A stretch of DNA of 39,379 nucleotides, taken from positions 1 through 39,379 of the forward strand of contig CAZGXM010000018.1 of NCBI GenBank assembly GCA_964529795.1. The letters are read 5' to 3'. The position numbers were made by a program, and so were the translations under genes. Under the pieces are notes generated by a model. It ran no database searches, was not told the origin of the DNA, and saw nothing but the letters and a program-made list of their open reading frames with translations. Positions 24,595 through 33,494 of the stretch are shown piece after piece (the first letter of the stretch is position 1; each line of letters begins with the position of its first letter). This stretch comes from CAZGXM01 sp964529795. GTDB lineage: Bacteria > Bacillota > JADQBR01.

Positions 24595-26439
24595 CTAAAT
24601 CAGCACTTGCGATACCAGGCCGCCTACAAAAAAAGCAACTATCAGGATTATCAACCAGATGGCAACCGCTTCCTTGCGCCCACGCTCCTTGAAGATGACC
24701 ATGGCGGAGGCAATGCACGGGACAAAAATGGTGATGGTAATTAAAGAAACTACGGCCTGCACCGGTGTGAGATTTAAGTTGTACAGTCCCGCGGCGCCAA
24801 AATCACGCCGGACAAAACCCATGATAAATGCCGTGGCGGTCTCTTTGGGAAGCTGTAACCAGCCCACCGTCAACGGGGCCAAAGCATCTTGTATCAAGGT
24901 TAACAACCCGCTGACCTGCAGCAAGCCGATTATCAAAGCTCCCAGTGCAAATAAGGGTGTGGCTTCCTTTAAAAACATGGTAGTCTTGGTGACCGTCTTT
25001 TTAATTACGTTTTCCAGGCGCGGTACACGCAGCGGCGGCAGGTCAATCAACAACTCGGTGGACTCACCGGGAATAATCCTATTTAACACTGTCCCCACCA
25101 CAACCAGCACCGTAAATATTACAGCCACGTAAAGACCGGTATAGGCAGCGCCCATTCCGGAAAGCATACCCACAATCACTGCCAGTTGTGCCGAACAGGG
25201 AATTGCCAGGGCCAGCAAAAATATGGCTATGCGCCGCTCCCTGTCAGAACCCAGCAGCCTGGTGGTAATGGTAGCCATGGTGACACAGCCAAAACCAAGA
25301 ATCATGGGGATGACTGCCCGGCCGTTTAAACCGATGCCGGTTAGCAGCCGGTCCACCAGCGCGGCCAGACGGGGCAGGTAGCCGGAGTCCTCCATGGCCG
25401 ACAGGGCAAAGTAAAAACCGACAACCAGGGGTAACAAAAGCCCCAGGATATATGTTACCGTCATGGTGAGAATGCCAAACTCACCGGTCAATAACTGGGC
25501 AATAACTCCCTTTTCCCCCAACACCGGCACCAGCAAATTTCTGATAAACGGTTCATACATGCCCTGCATAATCGTTTTCTCGGTAATTCCCACCACTGTC
25601 TGGGCAATAAAAACACCGATAATTTCATACATTACCCATAAGACCACCGCCAAAATGGGTATACCGGTCCAGGGATAGACCATCCAGCGGCCCAAGCGGG
25701 TGGAAAAAGAGGCGCCTTGAGTTGTTTCGCTGACAACGTGCCCCACAATGTCGTTAACCCGCTGGCGGCGCTGGAGGTAAATGCTTTCCCGCAGGCTGCC
25801 GGGTTCCAAGCCGTGACGCCGGGAAACATGCTCGTCTCCTTCCAGCACCAGGAGTGCATCACCCTGGCCACCCACCCGGTCCATCAGTTTGGTGAGCTTT
25901 CTTTTCAAATTATGGTCAATCAGGCCGGGGCGGGCATGGTCCAAAGCCTGGTGCAGTTCATCAAAACCCTGCTTTTTCACAGCCACCGTAGAGATTACCG
26001 GTACACCGAGCAAATCGCTGAGCAGGTCCACATCAATGCTAATACCGTTTTTTTCTGCTTCATCTATCATATTTAACGCCACTACCATGGGGATGCCCGT
26101 ATCAATAATCTGTTGAGTCAGAAATAAATCCCTTTCCAGGTGCACGGCGTCAACCACATTGACAACCAGATCGGCGCCCAAAATCACATCCCGGGCCACA
26201 ATTTCTTCATCATTAAAGGAAGAAATGCCGTAGACACCCGGAGTATCAATGATCACATCACCCCGGTACATACCATGGGAAATATCCAGGGTGGTACCGG
26301 GAAAATTGGACACATCCACGTACAAGCCGGTCAGTGCATTGAAAATAACTGATTTGCCCACATTGGGGTTACCTGCCAGTACAACTTTTCTGGCATCTTT
26401 AGGAAGATTTAAATGACTTGCCAAATCGTGGCAGTGCAC
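24595..26439 (-). CDS. feoB: ferrous iron transporter FeoB
   Basis: 614 residues. The N-terminal G domain has G1 GNPNVGKS (23-30), G2 in FPGTTLD, G3 DTPGVY and G4 NMID. A helical GDI-like region follows. The membrane part from about residue 255 has the two Gate/NFeoB repeats, with conserved PRLAALVDRLLTGIGLNGRA, GFGCVTMA and PCSAQLAV. It imports Fe2+ across the cytoplasmic membrane. The length is at the short end for FeoB. GTG start with GAGGGGG nine bases upstream. The gene overlaps feoA by 41 bp and is Fur-controlled through the sites upstream of feoA. Confidence 0.95.
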   Translation of the reverse strand: MHCHDLASHLNLPKDARKVVLAGNPNVGKSVIFNALTGLYVDVSNFPGTTLDISHGMYRGDVIIDTPGVYGISSFNDEEIVARDVILGADLVVNVVDAVHLERDLFLTQQIIDTGIPMVVALNMIDEAEKNGISIDVDLLSDLLGVPVISTVAVKKQGFDELHQALDHARPGLIDHNLKRKLTKLMDRVGGQGDALLVLEGDEHVSRRHGLEPGSLRESIYLQRRQRVNDIVGHVVSETTQGASFSTRLGRWMVYPWTGIPILAVVLWVMYEIIGVFIAQTVVGITEKTIMQGMYEPFIRNLLVPVLGEKGVIAQLLTGEFGILTMTVTYILGLLLPLVVGFYFALSAMEDSGYLPRLAALVDRLLTGIGLNGRAVIPMILGFGCVTMATITTRLLGSDRERRIAIFLLALAIPCSAQLAVIVGMLSGMGAAYTGLYVAVIFTVLVVVGTVLNRIIPGESTELLIDLPPLRVPRLENVIKKTVTKTTMFLKEATPLFALGALIIGLLQVSGLLTLIQDALAPLTVGWLQLPKETATAFIMGFVRRDFGAAGLYNLNLTPVQAVVSLITITIFVPCIASAMVIFKERGRKEAVAIWLIILIVAFFVGGLVSQVLI

Positions 26440-26674
26440 CGTGATTCACCCCCTCTATCAACGGCTCGACGGTAATTTTTCCGGCCAATGTCCGTCCCAC
26501 GGCAATTTCCTGGCGGTTTTTATTGATAATAATCGGCCCCAAAGGAATAACTTCACTACAGGTAATCACTGCCCCCTCCGTCAGTCCAAAACGAATGGCC
26601 TGGGCCTGCACTTTCCCCTTGGGAATTGACTCGATCACATATGATGCCCCTTTTTTAGCCTGGTCCAAAGTCAA
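26399..26674 (-). CDS. feoA: FeoA, cytoplasmic SH3-like partner of FeoB
   Basis: 91 residues with the FeoA pattern: TLDQAKKGASYVIESIP at the start, then IRFGLTEGAVITCSEVIPLGPIII and GRTLAGKITVEP. The usual length is about 75; the extra C-terminal GVNHGALPRFGKSFKSS lies where the gene overlaps feoB. A frame upstream to an ATG at 26689 exists, but GGAGG lies inside it, 7 nt before the TTG at 26674, which also gives the typical family start. It assists FeoB-mediated Fe2+ uptake. Confidence 0.92.
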   Translation of the reverse strand: MTLDQAKKGASYVIESIPKGKVQAQAIRFGLTEGAVITCSEVIPLGPIIINKNRQEIAVGRTLAGKITVEPLIEGVNHGALPRFGKSFKSS

Positions 26675-26692
26675 AACCCGCACCTCCATCGA

Positions 26693-26707
26693 TGATAACT
26701 GTTATCA
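26693..26707. promoter_or_regulatory. Fur box 1 of feoAB (perfect 7-1-7 palindrome)
   Basis: TGATAAC-T-GTTATCA, a perfect 7-1-7 inverted repeat one base per half away from the Bacillus-type Fur consensus TGATAAT-N-ATTATCA. It ends 19 nt upstream of the feoA TTG, so bound Fur would cover the transcription start or early leader. Confidence 0.85.
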
Positions 26708-26762
26708 ATAGCTAGCGATAAAAAAAACACATTCCAATACTGCTATTGGTAATTTTATTCTA

Positions 26763-26777
26763 TGATAACTATTCTCA
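26763..26777. promoter_or_regulatory. Fur box 2 of feoAB
   Basis: TGATAAC-T-ATTCTCA, 13 of 15 positions matching the Fur consensus. It lies 70 bp upstream of box 1, near where a promoter would be. Between the boxes is another inverted repeat, CCAATA-CTGC-TATTGG (26734-26749), of unknown role. Confidence 0.6.
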
Positions 26778-26798
26778 AATTTCAAGACATTTTTCTCC

Positions 26799-26836
26799 AA
26801 AAAAATAACTCAAGGTGCCAAGCACCTTGAGTTATT
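26799..26836 (-). terminator. intrinsic terminator of the DnaD-helicase operon
   Basis: A perfect 15-bp stem (AATAACTCAAGGTGC and its complement) with a 3-nt loop, followed on the minus strand by seven T residues. It lies 15 nt after the stop of the 111-residue gene and insulates the operon from feoAB. Confidence 0.95.
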
Positions 26837-26850
26837 TGGAGATTATAACC

Positions 26851-27186
26851 CTAACTCTCTTTTTCATCCAAAAGCTCGAGTATGGTCTTGATGGCATTAA
26901 CTACCCCGCTTTCTTCGGGGCCGGCGGTCCAGTCGGTACTATTGATTATTTCCCTGATTGCCTTTTCTCCTTCCCTATCCAGGTTATCCAGCTGGTACTG
27001 GTATTCGGAGAGTAGGTTTAATACTGCCGGGATGTTATGAGTTTTCAGGTTTTCCAAACAGTAGAAAAAATAGTCCAACTCTCTTTTGGATAACATTCTC
27101 TCCTCTTCTTTTTTCAGCAGCAGGTTGGCAAGGCTGACCATCAGGCGCTGCCAACGCTGCCGGAGAAACATCTGGTGTTCTTTCAA
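26851..27186 (-). CDS. small helical protein (111 aa) in the DnaD/DnaB-like operon
   Basis: I do not recognise it. It is 111 residues, predicted almost wholly alpha-helical, with a basic N-terminal third (LRQRWQRLMVSLANLLLKKEEER) and an acidic C-terminal half. There is no signal or membrane segment. Its TTG start overlaps the helicase stop as TTGA, so translation is coupled and the products are probably made in proportion. The position suggests a helicase or loader partner, but this is inference. Confidence 0.75.
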   Translation of the reverse strand: MKEHQMFLRQRWQRLMVSLANLLLKKEEERMLSKRELDYFFYCLENLKTHNIPAVLNLLSEYQYQLDNLDREGEKAIREIINSTDWTAGPEESGVVNAIKTILELLDEKES

Positions 27187-28556
27187 TTGTTCCCGCCACC
27201 CTTTTTAATGGGGTCAGACATAATCAGTGTATTCTTGTCAAAGAGAATGGGTATGTCAATTCCCCCAGGACCGTCCCGGTTCTTATCGATACGAATCCAG
27301 TAATTAGCCACAATGTCCTGTAATTCAGGATTTTCATTCGCTTCCTCATAGGAGATGGGCTCCAGCTTAAGCAGCAAATCAGCCTCGTTTTTCATTCTCT
27401 TTGCACCCTGCAGGCTGCCGTCATCGTTTAACTGCACCAGAGCAACCACGGCGATATTCAGAGTCTGGGCGAGAATTTTCAGAGTACGCATGATCATTTC
27501 CAGCATTTGAAATTCCTGCATCTTGTCGGACAGTTTTTCCATACGCCCCACATAGTCTACGATTAACAGTTTGACATCTTTTTGTACCTTGTACTTACGG
27601 GTAATGGAAACACATTTTTCCGGAGTCAGTTTGGGCACGGCCTGGGAGTAAAATTTGCTGTTGTACAGTTGATTGTACCCGTGGGAAATATGGACAAATT
27701 CCTTATCGGAAATATTGCCGTAACGAATACGCTGCTGCTCGACGGTACTCAGCAGCGAGGCCCAACGCAAAACTATCTGCTGCTTGCTCATCTCCGTATT
27801 TAAATAGAGCACCGGCTCCGGGTTTTTGGCAGTTACTGAAACAGTAGCCGCCAAATTCATGCTCCAGGCAGTTTTCCCGTGGCCCGTTCGGGCGCCCAGG
27901 ATGATTAAATCCCCGGGTTTATAGCCCATGCAGCACTGGTTCAACAGCTTGTAGCCTGTATCCAGACCATCCAGGGGAAACTCCCCCTTGGCGCTGAATT
28001 CCAGGTATCTCTGCCTTCTTTTTTCAACTTCCTCCAAACCATAAGTGGCCAGTTCCTGGGGGGAATCACCGGTTTCGTCCATTTCCAAAGCGACCAGGTT
28101 GGTCAGTTCGTCTTCCGCCTGCATTAACAGTTCGTTGATATCTTCTTTACTTTCCTGGACAAGCTGTAAATTTTTCACCAGGAAATGATAAAAATTCCGC
28201 AGCCGGTGGTGGTCTTTCAGCACAGCAATCCAGTATTTGATATTTCCCTCACCGATAAAAAATTCCGCTATTTCCTTTAACTCTTCAAAATCTGCGGTGC
28301 TTTCAAATAAAGAGTGTTTCCGGGCTTCTTTTACCAGTTCAAAATAACTGGGGTCAATATTTTTCCGGTAAAGAGAGCAGATAATGTCAAATAAAAATTT
28401 ATGCCTGGCCAAGTAAAAATGTTCGGTAACCAGCGAATTAATCGCTTCAATACAGCACTCTTCCGAATTCATCATGGCTGACAATACTCTTTTTTCCGCT
28501 TCCGCATCATAGAGTTTATTTTCTACCAGTTCCTGCGGTATTCCCATCTGTTTCAC
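27183..28556 (-). CDS. DnaB-family replicative helicase-like ATPase (diverged paralogue)
   Basis: 457 residues with DnaB architecture. The N-terminal helical domain (about 15-120) includes AEAEKRVLSAMMNSEECCIEA and FYLARHKFLFDII. A linker is followed by a RecA-fold ATPase with Walker A GARTGHGKTAW (about 222), Walker B LLIVDYVGRM, QLN sensor, and KNRDGPGG near the end. The segment after QLN is shorter than in canonical DnaB, where a longer RPxxSDLRESGxIEQDAD stretch is expected (here AKRMKNEADLLL). It should be a hexameric 5'-3' helicase. GTG at 28556 or ATG at 28547 could be the start. It follows the DnaD gene by 7 nt. Confidence 0.88.
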   Translation of the reverse strand: MKQMGIPQELVENKLYDAEAEKRVLSAMMNSEECCIEAINSLVTEHFYLARHKFLFDIICSLYRKNIDPSYFELVKEARKHSLFESTADFEELKEIAEFFIGEGNIKYWIAVLKDHHRLRNFYHFLVKNLQLVQESKEDINELLMQAEDELTNLVALEMDETGDSPQELATYGLEEVEKRRQRYLEFSAKGEFPLDGLDTGYKLLNQCCMGYKPGDLIILGARTGHGKTAWSMNLAATVSVTAKNPEPVLYLNTEMSKQQIVLRWASLLSTVEQQRIRYGNISDKEFVHISHGYNQLYNSKFYSQAVPKLTPEKCVSITRKYKVQKDVKLLIVDYVGRMEKLSDKMQEFQMLEMIMRTLKILAQTLNIAVVALVQLNDDGSLQGAKRMKNEADLLLKLEPISYEEANENPELQDIVANYWIRIDKNRDGPGGIDIPILFDKNTLIMSDPIKKGGGNN

Positions 28557-28563
28557 CTTCTCC

Positions 28564-29538
28564 TCAGGTTATTACCATACCGGTTTCCGGGTCAATTTTG
28601 GGAATGTTTCTCTTTACAGACTGCTTGTCCTCTTTTGCTTGCCGGCGTTTATTTTTACGCGCCTTGTGGGCCTCGTCTTCGGATTTGACCTGGTCCGGTT
28701 CGACAATTCCCTTGTCCAGCCAGCTTTTCAAAATGGATTCTATGTAGTTAAAACTTGGCTGGGGAGTGGCCAGGCAGCTTTTCTCCATGGCCTTGATAAT
28801 CATCTCGTCGGAAAAACCCCACTCGGACCAGCGTTTAATGGCGCGTTTTTCCGGTTCGCTTTTTATTGGCCGGCCCAGCACTGAGGCAAACTTGTTAATC
28901 CAGTAATAGTCCTGATCATAAGAAAGAAACCAGTCGCGCACTTCTTCCACAGATTTAAAACCGGCGTTGTACAAACTATCCATGATGGACTTGATACGCC
29001 AGTCTTTCTGCCATATTCCGCCTCGTTCACAACATTCGATCAAGACGTATTCCATCAACTGCATGGGAAATTCGTACTCGTACAACCACTGGATAATCAT
29101 CCGTTCGTGTTTGGGGGCCAGTGGTAAACCTACCACCTGGCTGAACAGCTTGGCCAATCGCTCAAATTCCTCTTCCCTGCCCACATGGTCCTTTTTCTCA
29201 TTGAACAGTCCCTGCAGGCGATTATAGAGACCGTCAAGCAGATATATTTTAGTCCAACGTCCCTGAGCATCCTGCACTGACGCCATGCGAATAAACCCTT
29301 TTTCTTCCAGTGACATCAGGGTTTCCTTCATTTGCGCTTCCGGGATGGTGGTGGTGTGGCTCAGCAGCTTCAGCAGCGGGCGGCGGATATTTTGGGACTG
29401 GCGAAAACGCAGCAGTTGAATAATAATTATTACTTCCTGCTCGTCCAGTCCCAGGCGGGTATAGTTTTCCAGCAAAACATTGGGCACAAAAGTAGCCCCT
29501 TGCTCCATCAGTAAGCCCAGGGGTGATGTGGCTTCCAT
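28564..29538 (-). CDS. DnaD-domain primosome/helicase-loading protein
   Basis: 324 residues. An N-terminal winged-helix domain (about 10-105; LGLDEQEVIIIIQLL, MSLEEKGFI) precedes two DnaD/DnaB C-terminal (DnaB_2) repeats. The first is about 125-205 (FERLAKLFSQVVGLPLAPKH ... WRIKSIMDSLYNAG) and the second about 215-285 (NKFASVLGRPIKSEPEKRAI ... FNYIESILKSW). Each has the Y/W-I-x-x-I-L-x-x-W-type ending that binds ssDNA. A basic Lys/Arg tail follows. DnaD proteins remodel DNA and help load the replicative helicase in Firmicutes. Two repeats make it resemble B. subtilis DnaB as much as DnaD. It is the first gene of a three-gene operon with a helicase. Confidence 0.88.
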   Translation of the reverse strand: MEATSPLGLLMEQGATFVPNVLLENYTRLGLDEQEVIIIIQLLRFRQSQNIRRPLLKLLSHTTTIPEAQMKETLMSLEEKGFIRMASVQDAQGRWTKIYLLDGLYNRLQGLFNEKKDHVGREEEFERLAKLFSQVVGLPLAPKHERMIIQWLYEYEFPMQLMEYVLIECCERGGIWQKDWRIKSIMDSLYNAGFKSVEEVRDWFLSYDQDYYWINKFASVLGRPIKSEPEKRAIKRWSEWGFSDEMIIKAMEKSCLATPQPSFNYIESILKSWLDKGIVEPDQVKSEDEAHKARKNKRRQAKEDKQSVKRNIPKIDPETGMVIT

Positions 29539-29576
29539 AAACTCCAGATCCTCCCATCCCGTAACTTTCCATCAAT

Positions 29577-29582
29577 ATTATA
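29577..29582 (-). promoter_or_regulatory. -10 element of the DnaD operon promoter
   Basis: A perfect TATAAT on the minus strand about 38 nt upstream of the DnaD ATG. The upstream TTAATA/TTTAAT at 16-17 nt is only a weak -35. GGGAGG lies between it and the start codon. Confidence 0.5.
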
Positions 29583-29709
29583 CCATGAATAAGCGATATA
29601 TTAAATGAAAGACTATTCTTAAAGTCCTTAAAGTGGCCTTTGCGTACCAAACGCCGCAGCGGAATAAGTTTTCCGGACTGCATAAAATAATTACAAGGGG
29701 GGCAGCAAC

Positions 29710-30534
29710 TTGCACTGCTTGGAAGAACTCTTTGACCGGGTTTTCCAAAAAAACGCGGAAACCCGGGATAACTTTTCCCTTTACCGTTTCTATCACCTGT
29801 TGGAAAAAGAACCGGTAGCGGTTTTGGAAGCGTTGTTTTTTAACTATTACCGGCGACAGGAAAAGGTCAGTTACAATATACTTAAACGTTTCCTGCTCAA
29901 ACATGCTCCCGCAATCTACCCGGCCATGCTAAAGTTTGCCGTGCCCTTGGAACGAAATTACCTCTATGCATGTCTTGAAAAAAATTTTTTTAACCGGCAG
30001 ATTTTGTTTCTGGCCACTTTAAGAAACCTGCTAAAAGATGTGCTGCAGCAGGTGACTGCAGACACCAAGAGCAGGTCCCGGGATATACAGAAAACTTTAA
30101 AAAACATGCGATATACCGACAATATGGTCCGGCAGGTAAAAGAAGACCTGCACGTACCTTTTGAATGTATCATGGTCCTGGAAAATTTGCCCGCCTATGT
30201 AACAGACGCAGCAGTAATTGCGGACCTGCCTCAATTTCAATGTGCCTATTTCACGGCGGAGGAATTGTCGCCATTGTCCCTACAGTTGGAAAATTTTTGC
30301 TCTTCCCCTTTTTTCTGCCAATATTTGAAACAGCTGCTCACCCCGGAAAAAAAAGGACAAATTAGGCAGGTGCTGAAAAGTGTTATTGAAAATAATCCTT
30401 TGCCGCAGCAAGTAAAACAGGCATTTGCCCTTTATATCACCCTGGACGATGAACTGCCCTGGCACAAGCACCCATTTATCTTACGCTTGTTTTACAACAG
30501 TTACTGGCACTGGAGAGTTCAAACCACAGTTTAG
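29710..30534 (+). CDS. hypothetical helical protein (274 aa), plus strand
   Basis: I do not recognise this protein. It is 274 residues, rich in Leu, Phe, Tyr and basic residues, apparently all-helical and soluble. There is no signal peptide, membrane helix or clear catalytic motif. A charged central part (DTKSRSRDIQKTLKNM, about 117-132) could be a helical hairpin. The TTG start has AGGGGGG seven bases upstream. It is one of only three plus-strand genes in the window (with tRNA-Arg and the P-loop/Asp23 gene). It is divergent from the DnaD operon and convergent with trkH, ending 20 nt from the trkH stop with no clear terminator between. Confidence 0.78.
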   Translation: MHCLEELFDRVFQKNAETRDNFSLYRFYHLLEKEPVAVLEALFFNYYRRQEKVSYNILKRFLLKHAPAIYPAMLKFAVPLERNYLYACLEKNFFNRQILFLATLRNLLKDVLQQVTADTKSRSRDIQKTLKNMRYTDNMVRQVKEDLHVPFECIMVLENLPAYVTDAAVIADLPQFQCAYFTAEELSPLSLQLENFCSSPFFCQYLKQLLTPEKKGQIRQVLKSVIENNPLPQQVKQAFALYITLDDELPWHKHPFILRLFYNSYWHWRVQTTV

Positions 30535-30554
30535 AGACCTGGAGAGGTATTTCC

Positions 30555-31985
30555 CTAGCGTTTCCATGTGCTGGGGATAAACAAAGTTAAGACCGTGTAG
30601 ATTTCCAAACGCCCAACCAACATCAACAGGCTAAAGAAAAACTTGTAACCGTCTGCAAAAAAAGAATAGTTTCTTGCAGGCCCCACCATTTCCAACCCCG
30701 GTCCCACATTACCCAATGTGGCCGCTACAGCTGTAAAGGCAGTAATCAAGTCGACACCCGCAGTAAGGATAATCAATGTTGCTCCCGCGCTCAGAAAGAT
30801 ATAGAGAACGAAAAACTGGAAAACGTTAATGATTATCCGGTGAGAAACAGTTTTGTTATCAATTTTTAAGCTCAGCACCGCCCGGGGACGCACTAACTGC
30901 CTCAGTTCCACCAGCGAGTGCTTTGTCAGTAACAATATACGTCCTACCTTCACGGAACCGCCGGTTGAGCCCGCACTGCCCCCGACAAACATTAAAAACA
31001 CCAGCATCCCTCTGGCAAAACCCGACCACTGGTCAAAATCAGCGGTGGCAAAGCCGGTGGTTGTGGTAATGGAAACAACTTGAAAGAATGCCTTGGTTAA
31101 CGGATAATCCTCCCCGGTACCTGCCAGGACAATGTAAACAAAAGCAGAAGAGATGAGAATAATGTAGGAATACAGGCGGAATTCCTCGTTTCTCCAAAAC
31201 GCCGCCAACTTCTTACCTTTCACTGCTTGGTAATAAAGGCTGAAATTTGCCCCGGCAAAAAACATAAAAACTATGATAATCCAGTGAACAAGAGGAGTGA
31301 ATGCACCGATGCTGGCGTTGCGCGAGCTGAAACCGCCGGTGGCCATGGTTCCGAAAGTATGTATCAGGGCGTCGTACAATGACAAACCTGCCGCCCACAA
31401 GGTGATAATCTCCAGCAGGGAAATAATAACATATGTAAGCCATAGTATCTTGGCGGTTTCCTTGATACGTGGTTTCAGTTTTTCGGCGCTGGGTCCGGGC
31501 ACTTCCGCTTTAAATACCTGCATTCCTCCGGAACCCAGTTGACTCAAGACAGCAATAAACAGGGCAATAATCCCCATCCCGCCAAGCCAGTGGGTCAAAC
31601 TGCGCCAGAATAAAATGCTCCTGCTCACTGCTTCGATATTTGTAAGGACACTGGCACCGGTAGTAGTGAATCCCGACATGGTCTCAAAAAAAGCATCTGC
31701 AAAAGATGTAAAAGTACCGGAGAGCAGGTAAGGTATCAAACCAAAAAGGGTGGCTACCAACCACCCGATAGTGACAAGAGCAAATGCCTCCCTCTGTCTT
31801 ACCTCTCCTTCCGGTCTGACAGCGAGAAAGACGCCCAGACCGGTTGCCGTAGCCAGAACCATCGGGATAACTATTGGCCAGACATCCTCACCGTAATAGA
31901 TTGCCCACCCCAGAGGCAGTACCATTGATGCCCCGATAATGACAGTTAATTGCCCCAGTAAATTGGCGACAGTTCGAAAACGCAA
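30555..31985 (-). CDS. trkH: TrkH-type potassium uptake protein, membrane subunit
   Basis: 476 residues, highly hydrophobic. Four M1-P-M2 pore repeats are recognisable by their filter segments: SGFTTTGASVL, MATGGFSSRNASIG, TTTTGFATADF and TLGNVGPGLEMVG. It forms the K+-permeable dimer gated by TrkA. The TTG start lies 9 nt after AAGG, and the gene follows trkA by 6 nt. The order trkA-trkH on one transcript makes a complete Trk system. A Na+-coupled variant (Ktr/KtrB-like) is possible since this organism also makes Na+-pumping decarboxylase. Confidence 0.94.
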   Translation of the reverse strand: MRFRTVANLLGQLTVIIGASMVLPLGWAIYYGEDVWPIVIPMVLATATGLGVFLAVRPEGEVRQREAFALVTIGWLVATLFGLIPYLLSGTFTSFADAFFETMSGFTTTGASVLTNIEAVSRSILFWRSLTHWLGGMGIIALFIAVLSQLGSGGMQVFKAEVPGPSAEKLKPRIKETAKILWLTYVIISLLEIITLWAAGLSLYDALIHTFGTMATGGFSSRNASIGAFTPLVHWIIIVFMFFAGANFSLYYQAVKGKKLAAFWRNEEFRLYSYIILISSAFVYIVLAGTGEDYPLTKAFFQVVSITTTTGFATADFDQWSGFARGMLVFLMFVGGSAGSTGGSVKVGRILLLTKHSLVELRQLVRPRAVLSLKIDNKTVSHRIIINVFQFFVLYIFLSAGATLIILTAGVDLITAFTAVAATLGNVGPGLEMVGPARNYSFFADGYKFFFSLLMLVGRLEIYTVLTLFIPSTWKR

Positions 31986-31991
31986 ACAGCA

Positions 31992-33329
31992 TCACCTTCC
32001 CTCAAAAAGCTCTTCCACCTTATGGACCGCTTTCGGCAAGGCAAAAACAATAACCAGGTCTCCCGGCAATATACAATCATCGCCGGTGGGTACTATCACC
32101 TGTTCTTCCCGGGCAATGGCGCCGATAATAACACCCCGGGGGAAACGAAGTCTCTTCAGCGGGGTATTGATGATTTTGCCACCCCGGGGAGCCACCAGTT
32201 CCAGCATTTCCGCCTTGGCCCCGCCAAGCAAGGTGACGGAAATAATCTGCCCCCTCCTGATATACTTGAGAATGGCCCCGGTGGTCAACATCCGTGGACT
32301 GACAGCCACATCCACCCCAACCTTTTCCACCAGCGGGATATAATCCGACCTCCTGATCTGGGCGACGGTTTTTGCTATTCCCAAATGCTTTGCCAGCAGC
32401 GAAACCAACAGGTTAACCTTGTCGTCCCCGGTTACAGCAATCAACACCTGGGATTTTGGTATGTCTTCCTCGTCCAAGAGGCTTATATCCGTACCATCTC
32501 CATTAATCACCAGGGTTTTACGCAGTTGGCCGGAAATTAACTGGCATTTGTTAAACTCCTTTTCAATCAATTTCACTTTAATATGGGTTTGTTCCAAAAT
32601 TTTAGCCAGGTTGAAACCAATCCTTCCCCCGCCTAAAATCGTTACTTCTTCGATGGGCACCCGTACCTGCCCCAGTAAGTTTTCGATATAGACCATCTGC
32701 CTGGTTGCCGCCATAATGAACAGGAGGTCGTCTTCCATAATAATGTCGTCGCCCCGGGGAATAATCATATTTTCATCCCGTAAAATTGCCACTATCAAAA
32801 AAGGGTGGTCAAACTTCAGCTCGGATAACCTTTTCCCCACTACCGGGGCTTGTCCCCGCATCCGAATTTCCAACAACTGCACCTTCCCCCGGGCATAATA
32901 CTCCACGTTTAAGGCTTCCGGGACCTCAATTAACTTGGCAATGGTCTCGGCAGTCACCAATTCGGGGTTAATGACCAGGTCAATACCCAGCGACTCATAG
33001 CTAAATCTATCCGTTTTTACATATTCCGGATTTCTTACCCGGGCCACTGTCTTTTCCACACCGTACCGTTTCGCAATCAGGCAGGCCACAATATTGATTT
33101 CATCAACCTCGGTAACGGCAATAAGTAAATCAGCGTGCATCACATCGGCCTGGATAAGGGCGCTGACACTGGCGCCGTTTCCCTCAATAACTTGTACATC
33201 CAAATTTTCCTCAATATTATGCCAGCGACGGGGGTCCTTTTCAATTAAAAACACATCGTGATTTTCATAGCTTAATTTTTCCGCCAGACTGAAACCGACT
33301 TTTCCCGCACCGATGATAATAATCTGCAT
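31992..33329 (-). CDS. trkA: TrkA, cytoplasmic gating subunit with two RCK domains
   Basis: 445 residues in two tandem RCK units. Each starts with a Rossmann nucleotide site: MQIIIIGAGKVGFSLAEKL at residue 1 and VTILGGGRIGFNLAKIL near 232. Each is followed by an acidic strand end (LIEKDPRRW, LIEKEFNK) and a TrkA_C domain (EIRMRGQAPVVGKRLSEL; RGGKIINTPLKRLRFP). It binds NAD(H) or ATP/ADP and gates TrkH. The frame extends 23 codons further upstream, but GGGGGTG lies just before the internal ATG used here. It heads the trkAH operon. Confidence 0.94.
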   Translation of the reverse strand: MQIIIIGAGKVGFSLAEKLSYENHDVFLIEKDPRRWHNIEENLDVQVIEGNGASVSALIQADVMHADLLIAVTEVDEINIVACLIAKRYGVEKTVARVRNPEYVKTDRFSYESLGIDLVINPELVTAETIAKLIEVPEALNVEYYARGKVQLLEIRMRGQAPVVGKRLSELKFDHPFLIVAILRDENMIIPRGDDIIMEDDLLFIMAATRQMVYIENLLGQVRVPIEEVTILGGGRIGFNLAKILEQTHIKVKLIEKEFNKCQLISGQLRKTLVINGDGTDISLLDEEDIPKSQVLIAVTGDDKVNLLVSLLAKHLGIAKTVAQIRRSDYIPLVEKVGVDVAVSPRMLTTGAILKYIRRGQIISVTLLGGAKAEMLELVAPRGGKIINTPLKRLRFPRGVIIGAIAREEQVIVPTGDDCILPGDLVIVFALPKAVHKVEELFEGR

Positions 33330-33494
33330 GATTTCACCCCCACAAACAGTAATAAATGGAGCAATTGTCTCATCCCTGAATATTTTTTTTCCTGCCAACT
33401 TATATTATAATAATCCTGACGCTAATTCAACCAAACTGACAATTTCGTGCGGAATGGCAAGCAGATGAATAAATGTTGCTTCAGGAGGTAATTT

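Noticed and set aside
24427..24744. 105-residue plus-strand frame over the feoB end and zinc-ribbon gene
   Set aside because: The minus-strand zinc-ribbon frame has paired CxxC motifs and a ribosome site; the plus-strand frame has neither and runs antisense into feoB.
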